NCBI GenBank assembly: GCA_947483555.1
Contig: CANKMW010000003.1
Coordinates: forward strand, 1 to 64,000
Source: Myxococcales bacterium
GTDB taxonomy: Bacteria; Myxococcota_A; Polyangia; Haliangiales; Haliangiaceae
Length of the DNA stretch: 64,000 nt
Direction: 5' to 3'
In this document: piece after piece, positions 35,346-45,675 of the stretch
Numbering within the stretch: the stretch's first letter is position 1
How the letters are laid out: the number at the start of each line of letters is the position of its first letter
Notes under the pieces: generated by a model
What the model was told of the DNA's origin: nothing
Database searches by the model: none
What the model saw: the letters and a program-made list of their open reading frames with translations, nothing else
Made by a program: the position numbers and the translations under genes

Positions 35346-38300
35346 TCAGAGCGGCACCGGCCACAGGTTCTGGATCGCGGGGTGGCCGCGCAGATCGGCG
35401 GCGGCGCAACGCTGGCCGGCCCGCCGCCACAACTCGCCAGCCGGCGAGCCGGCGACGTCGGCGGCGCGGGCCCGGACCACCGCGGCCAGGCCGCGCGCCC
35501 ACGGTGCATCGGTGCGCTCGAGCCGGGTGGCGTCGAGCTGGGCGGAGTCGAGCAGCGTGCGGCGGGCGCGGCCGCGGGCGGCGTCGGCGGCGGCCAGTCG
35601 AGCGCGGGCCCGCAGCCACAGGGCATCGATGCGCACGCCCTGGACGACCAGCAACAGCGAGCGGCGCAGCGCCGGCCAGCCGTGATCGACGATGGCCAGT
35701 GCCCGGCGACCATCGCCCTCCCAGAGCGCGATGTGCACCAGCGCCTGCATGGCGTAGTAGTGCTGGGCGTGGTAACCGCCGCGCGACCAGGCTGCCATGG
35801 CGCGCTCGACCTGGCGTCGCGCGGCTGCCGCGCCGCCGTCGAGGAGCCAGACCAGATTTGCGCACGCCGTGCGCTGATCGGTGGCGAGGTGGAGGTCGCC
35901 ACGGGCCTCGGCGTCGGCCAGCGTGTCGACGACGAAGCGGCGCAGTTCGTCGATCTCGCCGAGGTAGGTCAGCGCCCAGGTTCGGAAGTGGGTGAGCAGC
36001 CCGCGCTCCCACGCGCCGCCGGTGCCGTCGGGGAAGTGCGACATCGCCTCGCGGCACGCCGCCTCGCCGGCTCGGACCCGGCCCTCCTGGACGGCGGCCA
36101 CGCCCGCCGCCGCCGTGGTCAGGGCCGCGACGTACGGATCCCCGGACGCGGCCGCCACCCGTCGCGCCGCATCGACGATGGTCCGGGTCCGTGCGCTCGA
36201 GGCGGTGCCGCGCATCCCCGAGTAGGTCACCTCGCCGACCAGCGAGCGGGCGACCCGCACGGCGTCGCCGCCAGCCAGGCTGCGCAACGCGGCCTGGCCA
36301 TGGAAGTGTGCCGCGCGCAGCGGATCGATCAGCGCCAGACCGCTGGCCAGCGTCCAGGCCACGTCGATGGCGAAGCGATCATCGTCGGCGATCGTGGCGC
36401 GGGCGGCGATGGCATCGCCACCACGCCATCGCCGGTGCCAGCGCGCCAGCCGCAGTCGGCTGACGACCAGACCTGGCAGCGCGGCCACCGGAGTCGACGG
36501 TAGTCGCAGGCCGGCGCCGGCGGCGAGCTCCTCGGCGATGGCCAGGCCGCGATCGAAGTGACCGCCGCGCAGCAGTTGCTCGCTGGCGCGGCGACGCAGC
36601 TCGCGCCGTCCGGGCGCGCCGCTGGCGGCGGCGGCGGCGAGATACCCCTCGGCGCTGGCCAGGGGGTGACCGGCGGCCGCGAGCAGATCGGCGCGCCGCG
36701 CGTGGCGGGCGGCGGCGACGTCATCGCCGTCGGGCCCGCCGATGGCGAGCGCCTCACCGTACAGGGCCGCCGCGCGTTCGAGCGCCAGCGCCGCCGCGGC
36801 GCGCTCGGCGGCGGTGATCAGGTGCGGCACCGCCTCGGCGGCCCGGCCGGCGCCGCGGAGGTGGAAGGCGAGGCGCTCGGCGTCGGGCGCGGGCCGCGCC
36901 GCCAGCGCGGTCGCCAGCGCGTGGTGGGCGCGGACGCGCGCCGCGGGCCCCAGATCGTCGACGACCCGGTCGCGGATACGGTCGTGATAGACGCCGAGCT
37001 CGTCGCCGCCGCGGCTGCTGCGTGCCAGCACCAGCCGGCTCGCGACCAGGGCGCGGATCGCCGTGGCGAGCTCGGGCGCCGGCACCGCGAGGTTGCGACC
37101 GGCTTCGCCGATCAGGCTGTGCGCGACCGGGGCGCCGGAGACGGCGATCAGGGCCAGCGCGGTACGCGCCGCGGCCGGGAGCTCGGCGACCCGCCGTCGC
37201 AGCACCTCGTCGAGCGACAGCAGCGGACCGCCGTGAGCGGCGGCGTGGCGGGCCAGCTCGATCGCGAACAGCGGCATGCCGCCCGACTCGGCGGCGGCAT
37301 CGCGTGCCGCCTGCGGCCCGATGTCGGGGGCGGCGGCGCGGATCAGCGCGGTGGTGGCGGCGCCGGTGAGCGGCCCCAGCTCGAGGTCGATGGTGCGGGC
37401 AGCGGCGTCGGCCAGCGCCGCCGGCAGGCGCCGGCTCGCGGGGTCGTCGTCGCGCGCGGCGGCGACCACCACCGCTGGCAGCTGGGTGCGCAGCACCTCG
37501 ATCAGGAACGGCAGGCTGTCGTCGTCGCCCCAGTGCAGATCGTCGAGAATGAGCACCACCAGGCGCGGGCCAGCGACCTGACCCAGGAGGCGCGGAAAGC
37601 TGCGGATCACGCGCCGCCGCAGCTCGGGGCCGGCGACCGCTTCACGCGCCGGCTCCGTCGGTCCCCGGCCGAGCACCGGGAACACCTGGGCCAGCGTTGC
37701 CAGATCGTCGCCGGCGATCGACGGCCGCTCGCGCGAGATCGCCGCCGCCAGCTCGTCGACCAGCTCGTCGAGCGCCTTGTAGGGCACCTGGGCGTGCTGG
37801 TACGAGCGCGCGGCGAGCACCAGCGCTCCGGCCGCGCGCGCGGCTTCGGCGAAGCGGTCGAGCAGCGCGCTCTTGCCGTGGCCGGCGGCGCCGAGCACCC
37901 GCATCAGCACCGGCCCCTGGTCGGCGGCCGCGAGCGCGTCGGCGAAGCGGGCCAGCTCGGGCTCGCGGCCGATCAGCGGCGGTCGAGGCGGTCGCGCCGG
38001 CGCTGGCGTGGTGGCGTCGATCGCCACCGCGCCCCGGAGCGCGGCGATGCGGCCGGCGACCTCGTGACCGCGCGGTCGCGAGGTCGGCACCGGCGCCCGT
38101 AGCGCCGCCGCCAGGGCGACCAGCTCGGCCGGTCCATCGCGGCCCAGGCACTCGTCGAGCATCACACCAACCGCGTGCCAGTCGCTGGCTTCGTCGAGCC
38201 GGGCGCCAGCGGCCTGCTCGGGCGACATGTAGCCGGGCGTGCCCGCGGCGCGCCCCGGCGGCCCCGGTGACATCGCCAGCGCGCTGACCAGGCCGAAGTC

Positions 38301-38852
38301 GAGCAGCACGACGCGTCCGGTGGTGCGCTCGACCAGCACGTTGCTCGGCTTGACGTCGCAGTGCAGTCGCCCCGCCGCGTGCAAGGCCCCCAGGCCGTCG
38401 ACCAGCCCGGCCGTCGCCGCCAGCAGTCGCGTCACCTGCGCCGGCGCGTGGCAGTGCCGGGGCGCGCCGGTCGCGACCACCGGCGTGGACCGCGGGTGGT
38501 CGCCGGCCTCCGGCTGGCCGGTGTCGATGGTCCTCGTCGGGCCGGCCGCGACCCCGGTCGCCCAGGTCACGAAGTCGTCGCCCTCGATCAGCTCCATGAC
38601 CAGGAGCCACTCGTCACCATCGGCGATGAGCTCGTGCTGGACGATGAGGTTGGGGTGGGCGAGCGCCGACAGGGTCCGGAACTCGTTCTTGAAGCGGCGC
38701 AGGCTCTCGCCCGAGGCGCGCTTGAGCAGCTTGACCGCAACCGGTCCGAGGTGCTCGTCGCGGGCCGCGAACACGGTGCCGTACGCGCCGTCGCCGATCG
38801 CGCGCACCGCGGTGAAGCGCGGCGGCAGGAGTGGCTGCGGTCGGGTGATCAC
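35346..38852 (-). CDS. Ser/Thr kinase - AAA ATPase - TPR protein (1168 aa)
   Basis: Domain order: kinase (residues 12-275), AAA/P-loop ATPase (about 292-560) and long TPR-like helical repeats to the end. Kinase motifs: glycine loop GDGAYG (20-25), Lys41 in AVKLLKR, catalytic loop LHCDVKPSNVL (HCD in place of HRD, 164-166), DFG (185-187) and GYMSPEQ. ATPase: PLIGREPELARF then Walker A GAAGHGKS (321-328), with LVVLILDDLHWGDDDSLPF as Walker B. This matches PKN/ATPase-TPR signalling hubs of myxobacteria. It starts three bases after the protease stop, so both belong to one minus-strand operon. Confidence 0.85.
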   Translation of the reverse strand: MITRPQPLLPPRFTAVRAIGDGAYGTVFAARDEHLGPVAVKLLKRASGESLRRFKNEFRTLSALAHPNLIVQHELIADGDEWLLVMELIEGDDFVTWATGVAAGPTRTIDTGQPEAGDHPRSTPVVATGAPRHCHAPAQVTRLLAATAGLVDGLGALHAAGRLHCDVKPSNVLVERTTGRVVLLDFGLVSALAMSPGPPGRAAGTPGYMSPEQAAGARLDEASDWHAVGVMLDECLGRDGPAELVALAAALRAPVPTSRPRGHEVAGRIAALRGAVAIDATTPAPARPPRPPLIGREPELARFADALAAADQGPVLMRVLGAAGHGKSALLDRFAEAARAAGALVLAARSYQHAQVPYKALDELVDELAAAISRERPSIAGDDLATLAQVFPVLGRGPTEPAREAVAGPELRRRVIRSFPRLLGQVAGPRLVVLILDDLHWGDDDSLPFLIEVLRTQLPAVVVAAARDDDPASRRLPAALADAAARTIDLELGPLTGAATTALIRAAAPDIGPQAARDAAAESGGMPLFAIELARHAAAHGGPLLSLDEVLRRRVAELPAAARTALALIAVSGAPVAHSLIGEAGRNLAVPAPELATAIRALVASRLVLARSSRGGDELGVYHDRIRDRVVDDLGPAARVRAHHALATALAARPAPDAERLAFHLRGAGRAAEAVPHLITAAERAAAALALERAAALYGEALAIGGPDGDDVAAARHARRADLLAAAGHPLASAEGYLAAAAASGAPGRRELRRRASEQLLRGGHFDRGLAIAEELAAGAGLRLPSTPVAALPGLVVSRLRLARWHRRWRGGDAIAARATIADDDRFAIDVAWTLASGLALIDPLRAAHFHGQAALRSLAGGDAVRVARSLVGEVTYSGMRGTASSARTRTIVDAARRVAAASGDPYVAALTTAAAGVAAVQEGRVRAGEAACREAMSHFPDGTGGAWERGLLTHFRTWALTYLGEIDELRRFVVDTLADAEARGDLHLATDQRTACANLVWLLDGGAAAARRQVERAMAAWSRGGYHAQHYYAMQALVHIALWEGDGRRALAIVDHGWPALRRSLLLVVQGVRIDALWLRARARLAAADAARGRARRTLLDSAQLDATRLERTDAPWARGLAAVVRARAADVAGSPAGELWRRAGQRCAAADLRGHPAIQNLWPVPL

Positions 38853-38855
38853 CGG

Positions 38856-39995
38856 CTACTCGGGCATCGGCTCGGGGACCAGATCGATCTCGGCCGCGAC
38901 CCGATCGCGCCACACGCTGAGCTTGACCGGCTTGCCGGCCGGGGCGTTGGCGACCAGCGACGGCAGGTTGCGGTGATCGACCGGCCGATCGTTCCAGCTC
39001 TGGACCACGTCGCCGGCGCGAACGCCAGCCCGCGCCGCTGGCGACGCCGGCTCGACCTTGGTCACCAGGGCGCCGGCGATCTTGGGCAGGCCGAGCTGCG
39101 CGGCGATGTCGCGGGTGACCGGGCGCGCCCACAGCCCGGCCCACGAACGTTGCACGCGGCCGTACTGCTGCAGCTGGGGCAGCGCCTCGCGAACCCGGTT
39201 GGCCGGGATCGCGAACGACAGCTCGGTCGGGCGGTCGCCGCTGGCGACGGCGAGGCCGATGACCTCGCCCGCCGTCGACAGCACCGGCCCGCCGGAGTTG
39301 CCACGGTGGACCCGGGCGTCGAGCTGCAAGTAGGTGCGGAACCCGAGCGCGGTGCCGGCGACCAGCGAGCCCGGCGCATCGCGGCCGGTGGCGGCGATGA
39401 CGCCGGCACTGGCGGTGACCTCGTCGCCGAACGGGTTGCCGAGCACGACGATCCACTCGCCGACCTCGATCTGGTCGGAATCGGCCAGGTGCAGGGTCGC
39501 CAGGCGCGGGACGTCGACCGCGAGCAGGGCGAGATCGAGTCGCGGGTCGCGGCCCACGATGCGGGCCGGGTGTTCGCTGCCGTCGACCAGCACGATGCGC
39601 AGCTCGCCGACGTCGGCGATCACGTGATCGTTGGTCAGCACGTGGGTGCCGCCGGCCTCGACGAGGAACCCGGTGCCGAGCGCGACGTCGCTCGAGGTCG
39701 GCGGCGCGCCCGGGTACATCGCGGCCGGCCCGCTCTTGACCGGCGTGGTGGCGTGGATCGAGACCACCGCGCTGCGCGCGTCGCGAACCAGCTCGACGAA
39801 CGAGCCCGGTGCGGCGGGATAGAGCAGCCGCGTCGGGCGGCCGGCGTCATCGGTGGTCGGCGAGGTCTGCGGCGAGGCGTCGGTGGCGTCGGGTCGCGCG
39901 CGGCAACCGGCGGTGACCAGCCCGGCGGCGACCACGGCGCTGGCCGCCAGCCGCCGGCGCGGCGAGCCGCCGCTGGGTCGCATCGCGCGGGGCAT
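38856..39995 (-). CDS. HtrA/DegP-like serine protease with PDZ domain
   Basis: A 379-aa periplasmic protease. Signal/lipobox VVAAGLVTAGC precedes the mature protein. The trypsin-like triad is visible: TNDHVI (His), RLDLALL (Asp) and HRGNSGGP (Ser). The C-terminal PDZ has GALVTKVEPASPAARAGVRA and GDVVQSWNDRPV. It degrades or refolds damaged envelope proteins. It lies between a DUF1844 gene and a Ser/Thr kinase gene on the same strand, suggesting an envelope-stress signalling operon. Confidence 0.88.
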   Translation of the reverse strand: MPRAMRPSGGSPRRRLAASAVVAAGLVTAGCRARPDATDASPQTSPTTDDAGRPTRLLYPAAPGSFVELVRDARSAVVSIHATTPVKSGPAAMYPGAPPTSSDVALGTGFLVEAGGTHVLTNDHVIADVGELRIVLVDGSEHPARIVGRDPRLDLALLAVDVPRLATLHLADSDQIEVGEWIVVLGNPFGDEVTASAGVIAATGRDAPGSLVAGTALGFRTYLQLDARVHRGNSGGPVLSTAGEVIGLAVASGDRPTELSFAIPANRVREALPQLQQYGRVQRSWAGLWARPVTRDIAAQLGLPKIAGALVTKVEPASPAARAGVRAGDVVQSWNDRPVDHRNLPSLVANAPAGKPVKLSVWRDRVAAEIDLVPEPMPE

Positions 39996-40001
39996 CTCGG
40001 C

Positions 40002-40310
40002 TCAGGTCCTCTTTACGGCGCCGGCGCCGGCGGTGACGTCGACGAACGCGACCCGCAGGTCGTAGAGCAGGCTCTGCAACAGCTTGTGCTCCGACTCTTC
40101 GAGGTTGCCGCGCGTCTTCAGCTCGAGCATGCCGAGCACGTCGACGAGGTAGCGCGCGGTGTCGAGATCGACCGCGGGTTCCTCGCCCGAGGGCGCCGGC
40201 ATGGTGCCGAGCGCCACCATCGCTGACGAGGCCAGCGACAGGACGTGGGTTGAGAAGTCGACCGGTTCGAGTGCCTGCGGCAGGTCGCCGTTGGGGTCCT
40301 GATCGGACAT
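40002..40310 (-). CDS. DUF1844 family protein
   Basis: A 102-aa protein with the DUF1844 pattern: THVLSLASSAMVALGTMP near residue 22, then DLDTARYLVDVLGMLELKTR and an NLEESEHKLLQSLLYDLRVA helix. The family is widespread but has no known function. It leads the protease-kinase operon and is divergent from the MoxR operon across a 90-base gap. Confidence 0.8.
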   Translation of the reverse strand: MSDQDPNGDLPQALEPVDFSTHVLSLASSAMVALGTMPAPSGEEPAVDLDTARYLVDVLGMLELKTRGNLEESEHKLLQSLLYDLRVAFVDVTAGAGAVKRT

Positions 40311-40399
40311 GCGCCAAGCGTACGGGGTGGGACAGGGGTAGGGGTAGGGCTACGAGCCGCGGATGCACGGCCCCGGGATCCGTGACATCGTCCTCGTAC

Positions 40400-41494
<1,095 letters not shown>

Positions 41495-41513
41495 CCCGAG
41501 TCCGGTTGCCGCC

Positions 41514-42401
41514 ATGCCCATCGCCGCCAGCGAGCTGTTCCGCAAGGCCAAGAAGATCGAGATCGTCGCCCGGCGCCTGGTCGACGAGCGGCTGGCGGGC
41601 CAGTACCACTCGGTGTTCAAGGGCCGCGGCCTCATCTTCTCCGACGTCCGCCAGTACTACCCCGGCGACGACGTGCGCTCGATCGACTGGAACGTCTCGG
41701 CGCGCATGAACGTCGCCCACGTCAAGCAGTTCGTCGAGGAGCGCGACCGCACCGTCAACCTGGTCATCGACATGAGCGCCTCGATGGCCTTCGGGACCGT
41801 CGCGGCGTCCAAGCGCCAGATCGCCGCCGAGCTGGCGGCGGTGGTCGCGTTCTCGGCGATCAAGAACAACGATCGCGTCGGCCTGTACCTGCTGACCGAC
41901 AAGGTCGAGCTGTACGTGCCGCCCAAGAAGGGCAAGCGCCACGTGCTGCGGGTGATCGGCGAGATCCTCGCCTTCCAGCCCCGGTCGCGCGGCACCGATC
42001 TCGAGGCCGGCCTCGACTTCCTGGGCAAGATCGCGCGCCGCCGCTCGGTGGTGTTCTTCGTCAGCGACTTCCTCTCCGACGGCTGGGAGCGCGCCATGCG
42101 GGTCGCGGCGCGCCGTCACGAGCTGGTGCCGGTCGTGGTCTCGGATCCGGCCGAGCTGGCCTTGCCGGATGTGGGCCTGGTCACCGTCGAGGACTTCGAG
42201 AGTGGAGAGGTGATCGAGTTCGACGCCAGCGGCTTCACGGTGCGCGACTATCGCCGCCGCCTCGAGCTGAAGCGCGAGGAGCGCGACGCCGCGTTACGGC
42301 GCATGAACCTCGACGTGGTCGAGGTCCGCACCGACCGGCCGTACATCGACGCCCTGGTGGCCTTCTTCCGCGCCCGCGCCCGGCGCCTGGCGCACGGCTA
42401 G
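41514..42401 (+). CDS. DUF58 domain protein
   Basis: A 295-aa protein with GRGLIFSDVRQYYPGDDVRS and IDWNVSARMN, the signature of DUF58, followed by a VWA-like fold (VNLVIDMSASMAFG carries the metal site DxSxS). It always accompanies MoxR ATPases and is probably their client. No signal or membrane helix is seen. Confidence 0.9.
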   Translation: MPIAASELFRKAKKIEIVARRLVDERLAGQYHSVFKGRGLIFSDVRQYYPGDDVRSIDWNVSARMNVAHVKQFVEERDRTVNLVIDMSASMAFGTVAASKRQIAAELAAVVAFSAIKNNDRVGLYLLTDKVELYVPPKKGKRHVLRVIGEILAFQPRSRGTDLEAGLDFLGKIARRRSVVFFVSDFLSDGWERAMRVAARRHELVPVVVSDPAELALPDVGLVTVEDFESGEVIEFDASGFTVRDYRRRLELKREERDAALRRMNLDVVEVRTDRPYIDALVAFFRARARRLAHG

Positions 42402-42402
42402 G

Positions 42403-43464
42403 ATGAGAACGCTGGCGGCGATCGCGATCGTGGCGCTGGCGGCCGGCGTGGTGTCGGTCCCGGACGCCGGCGCCGACGCCGGGGTCGCCGCGTTGCCCGA
42501 CGCCGGGGTCGCCGCCGCGCCGCCCGACGCCGGGCCGGTCATCATCGATGGCCCCGACCTGCTCGGCCTGGCGCGGCCGCAGGTGTCGGCCGCCGCGGCA
42601 CCGAGCCGGGTCCGCCTCGGCGACACCCTGACCCTGTTCGTCGACGTGATCTTCGATGACAAGGTGACCGTCCACCTGCCAGCCACGCTCGATCTGGCGC
42701 CCTACTTCGAAGAGACTCGCCGCAGCTCCGCCGACGAGCACCGCAGCGACGGGACCCGCAAGCGCATCTTCCAGATCCAGCTCCGGGCCTGGGAGCTGGG
42801 CGACCTGCGCATCCCGCCGATCCAGGTCGGCTACACCGCCGGCGGTCAGCAGTCGTGGGTGGTCACCAACACCGTGCCCATCGAGGTGGTCGGTAGCCTG
42901 GCCGATGTCGACGACAAGACCGCGCTGCTTGGCGATACTCCGCCGGTGCAGCTGCGCCGGCGCGACTGGCGCGGCCCGATCATCGGGCTGGTGCTGGTGG
43001 TCGTGGTGGTGGTCGGCCTGGTCGGGTGGCGGTACTACCGCCGGCCGCGGCCGATGTCGTCGACCGTCGCGTTCGCGGCGCCGGTGGCGGTGCGGGCGAG
43101 GATGACCGGCCCGGCGGAGCGCGCCATGGCCGCGCTCGACGAGCTGGCCGCCGCCGGCACGCTGGTCAGCGATCCGCGCACCGGCTACGACGAGGTGGTC
43201 ACGATCATGCGGGTCTTCGCCAGCGAGCAGTTCGGGGTGCCCATCCTCGATCGGACCACGGCCGAGCTGTTGCGTTCGCTGAGCCGGGCGATGCCGGCGC
43301 CCGCGCACGCGCTGGCCGGGCGCTGGTTCGCGCGCTGCGACCTGGTCAAGTACGCCGCCGAGCGGCCCGGCTCCGACAGCAGCGACCGCGATCTGTCGGC
43401 GGCGCGCGAGGTCATCATCGCCGCGGTGGCGCCGCCGTCGACCGTGGAGGCCGCTGGTGGGTAA
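42403..43464 (+). CDS. BatD-like membrane protein
   Basis: A 353-aa protein with an N-terminal signal and a short DAG-rich spacer (PDAGADAGVAALPDAG). A beta-rich periplasmic domain (PSRVRLGDTLTLFVDVIFDD, IPPIQVGY) precedes one membrane helix (IIGLVLVVVVVVGLVGWRYY) and a cytoplasmic helical domain. The position, between DUF58 and two VWA genes, is that of BatD. Function in aerotolerance-type complexes is inferred from context. Confidence 0.7.
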   Translation: MRTLAAIAIVALAAGVVSVPDAGADAGVAALPDAGVAAAPPDAGPVIIDGPDLLGLARPQVSAAAAPSRVRLGDTLTLFVDVIFDDKVTVHLPATLDLAPYFEETRRSSADEHRSDGTRKRIFQIQLRAWELGDLRIPPIQVGYTAGGQQSWVVTNTVPIEVVGSLADVDDKTALLGDTPPVQLRRRDWRGPIIGLVLVVVVVVGLVGWRYYRRPRPMSSTVAFAAPVAVRARMTGPAERAMAALDELAAAGTLVSDPRTGYDEVVTIMRVFASEQFGVPILDRTTAELLRSLSRAMPAPAHALAGRWFARCDLVKYAAERPGSDSSDRDLSAAREVIIAAVAPPSTVEAAGG

Positions 43465-44512
43465 GATCCTGCGCGCGCTGTTCCCGTACGTCCTGCTGGT
43501 GCTCATCGGCGGGCCGGTGGCGATCGGCATCGACACCTACTTCGAGGATGCCGAGCGCCGCCACGAGCTCGACTGGCAGAGCCGCGCCGCGTTCGTGCTG
43601 CTCGCCGCCGGCGCGCTGCTGGCCTGGGTGCTGTTCCACCTCCGCCGCGAGCGCGGCGCGACCATGGCGTTCCCGCGGGTCGCCGATCTGCGCCGCGCCG
43701 GCCCCGGGTTCGTGTCGCACCTGGCCGCCTTGCCGGGAGTGATCCGCATCATCGCGATCGGCGTCATCGCGGTCGGGCTGGCCCGGCCGCAGACCTACCG
43801 CACGATCGTCACCGAGACCGACTCGGTCGACATCATGATCGTGCTCGACATGTCGAAGTCGATGGAGGAGACCGACCTGCGCCGCGACCGCACCGATGCC
43901 GCCCAGCGCGTGATCCGGCGCTTCGTGGCCCAGCGCAAGGGCGACCGCATCGGCCTGGTGCTGTTCGCGCAGCAGGCGATGTTGCAGTGCCCGCTCACGC
44001 TCGACATGGAGCTGTTCGACCGCGTGGTCGCCGACCTCAAGATGGACGACATCCCGTCGCTGGGCACCGCGATCGGCGATGGCCTCGGCATGGGCCTGGC
44101 GTACCTGCGCCGCTCCGACGCCAAGTCGAAGATCGTCATCCTGCTCTCCGACGGCGACAACAACGTCTCGACCCAGATGACGCCGCAGCAGGCGGCCGAG
44201 GCGGCACGCGACCTGAACATCAAGGTGTTCACGGTCCTGGTCGGTGCCGACTCGCAGTTTGGCAGCTCGGTCAACCCGGGCACGCTGCGCAACATCGCCG
44301 ACATCACCGGCGGCAAGTTCTTCAAGGCCACCGACTGGACCGAGCTACGCGACAGCTTCGCCGAGATGCGCAAGACCCTCGACAAGACCCGCCGTCGCAA
44401 GGAGGAGCGCAAGAAGGACAAGGAGCTGTTCGTGCCGCTGGTCGGCCTCGCGGTCGGCCTGCTGTTCCTCGAGCTGGTGCTGTCGGCGACCCGCTTCCGG
44501 AGGTTCCCGTGA
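43457..44512 (+). CDS. BatA-like VWA membrane protein
   Basis: A 351-aa protein starting with GTG and overlapping the BatD stop. Two N-terminal helices (LLVLIGGPVAIGID, AAFVLLAAGALLAWVLF) lead to a VWA domain with MIDAS DMSKSM and LLSDGDNN, then a C-terminal helix (LVGLAVGLLFLELVL). It binds partners through the metal site. Its stop overlaps the next start (GTGA). Confidence 0.85.
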   Translation: MGKILRALFPYVLLVLIGGPVAIGIDTYFEDAERRHELDWQSRAAFVLLAAGALLAWVLFHLRRERGATMAFPRVADLRRAGPGFVSHLAALPGVIRIIAIGVIAVGLARPQTYRTIVTETDSVDIMIVLDMSKSMEETDLRRDRTDAAQRVIRRFVAQRKGDRIGLVLFAQQAMLQCPLTLDMELFDRVVADLKMDDIPSLGTAIGDGLGMGLAYLRRSDAKSKIVILLSDGDNNVSTQMTPQQAAEAARDLNIKVFTVLVGADSQFGSSVNPGTLRNIADITGGKFFKATDWTELRDSFAEMRKTLDKTRRRKEERKKDKELFVPLVGLAVGLLFLELVLSATRFRRFP

Positions 44513-45675
44513 TCGAGGATCTGACCTTCGAGACCCCGGTGCTGATCGGCATCGCCGCTGCGATGCCGCTGCTCATCGCCTTGATCGCGCTCGCCGACCG
44601 GGCGCGGCGGCGCGTGCTGCTCGGCCGGCTGGGCGAGGAGAGCGCGGTCCAGCGCATGATGGCGTCGGTGTCGCCGGCGCGGCGCCGCATCAAACGGGTG
44701 CTGTTCGCCGCCGGGGTCTCGCTGATCGTCCTCGCCGCGGCGCGACCGCAGCTGCCGGGCCAGGTCCGGCGTGGCACCGAGGGCCTCGACCTGGTGATCG
44801 CGCTCGACGTGTCGAAGTCGATGCTGGTCGATGACGTCGGCGCGACCCGGCTGGCCAAGGCGCGGGCCGCCACCGCCAAGCTGATCGACGCGCTGCCCGG
44901 CGATCGCATCGCGCCGATGGTGTTCGCGGGCGCCGCCGCCCACTTTCCGCTCACCGACGACAAGGCGGTGGCCAAGCAGTTCCTGGCCGATCTCGGCGCC
45001 GCCGATCTGCCGCCGGGCTCGGATCTGGCCGAGGCGCTGAAGGTGGCGTCGTGCGTGCTCCGCCCCGACGTCCAGGACGCCTGGAACGACGATTGCGCGG
45101 GCGCCGGTGGCCGCGGTCACGGCGGCGACGCGCTACCGGGCGAGCCCGAAGACGATCTGGCGTCACCCAGCGAGGAGGTCGAGGTCGACGAGCGCGCCAA
45201 GGTGATCCTGCTGGTCACCGACAGCGCCGACGGCATGGGCGACGGCGAGGCGGCGCTCAAGCCGCTCGAGGAAGTGCGCCGTGCGGTCAAGCTCGGCGTC
45301 ACCGTGATGGTGATGGGCGTGGGCACCGCCCGCGGCGGCCCGGTCCCCGAGATCGACTTCCAGGGCAATCCGAGCGGCGTGAAGCACGGCCCCGACGGCA
45401 ACGAGATCATCTCCAAGCTCGACAGCGCGTCGCTGCAGCTGCTGGCCGAGGCCGGCGGCTCGGCGGCGCGTTACTTCGAGGTCGGGGCCGCGGATCCCGA
45501 CGTCGGCGAGATCATCGCCGCGCTCGGTACCCTCAAGCGTGGCGCCTTGCAGAAGAAGGACGAGCGCGTGATGGAGGAGCTGTATCACTTCGTCCTGTTT
45601 CCCGGCTTTCTGCTGCTGGTCATCGAAGCCTGCATCGGCACCCGCCGGCGCGTCCGCTACCCGGAGGTGAGCTGA
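44509..45675 (+). CDS. BatB-like VWA membrane protein
   Basis: A 388-aa second VWA protein. MIDAS is ALDVSKSMLVDD, with LLVTDSADGMGDGE as the later site. A short acidic insertion (PGEPEDDLASPSEEVEVDER) splits the VWA fold, and the C-terminal helix is VLFPGFLLLVIEACIG. It likely pairs with BatA. It shares overlapping codons with the genes on both sides. Confidence 0.83.
   Translation: MIEDLTFETPVLIGIAAAMPLLIALIALADRARRRVLLGRLGEESAVQRMMASVSPARRRIKRVLFAAGVSLIVLAAARPQLPGQVRRGTEGLDLVIALDVSKSMLVDDVGATRLAKARAATAKLIDALPGDRIAPMVFAGAAAHFPLTDDKAVAKQFLADLGAADLPPGSDLAEALKVASCVLRPDVQDAWNDDCAGAGGRGHGGDALPGEPEDDLASPSEEVEVDERAKVILLVTDSADGMGDGEAALKPLEEVRRAVKLGVTVMVMGVGTARGGPVPEIDFQGNPSGVKHGPDGNEIISKLDSASLQLLAEAGGSAARYFEVGAADPDVGEIIAALGTLKRGALQKKDERVMEELYHFVLFPGFLLLVIEACIGTRRRVRYPEVS

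Noticed and set aside
38239..40226. Long plus-strand ORFs (up to 621 codons) opposite the kinase and protease
   Set aside because: They run against genes with complete catalytic motifs and carry no domain of their own.
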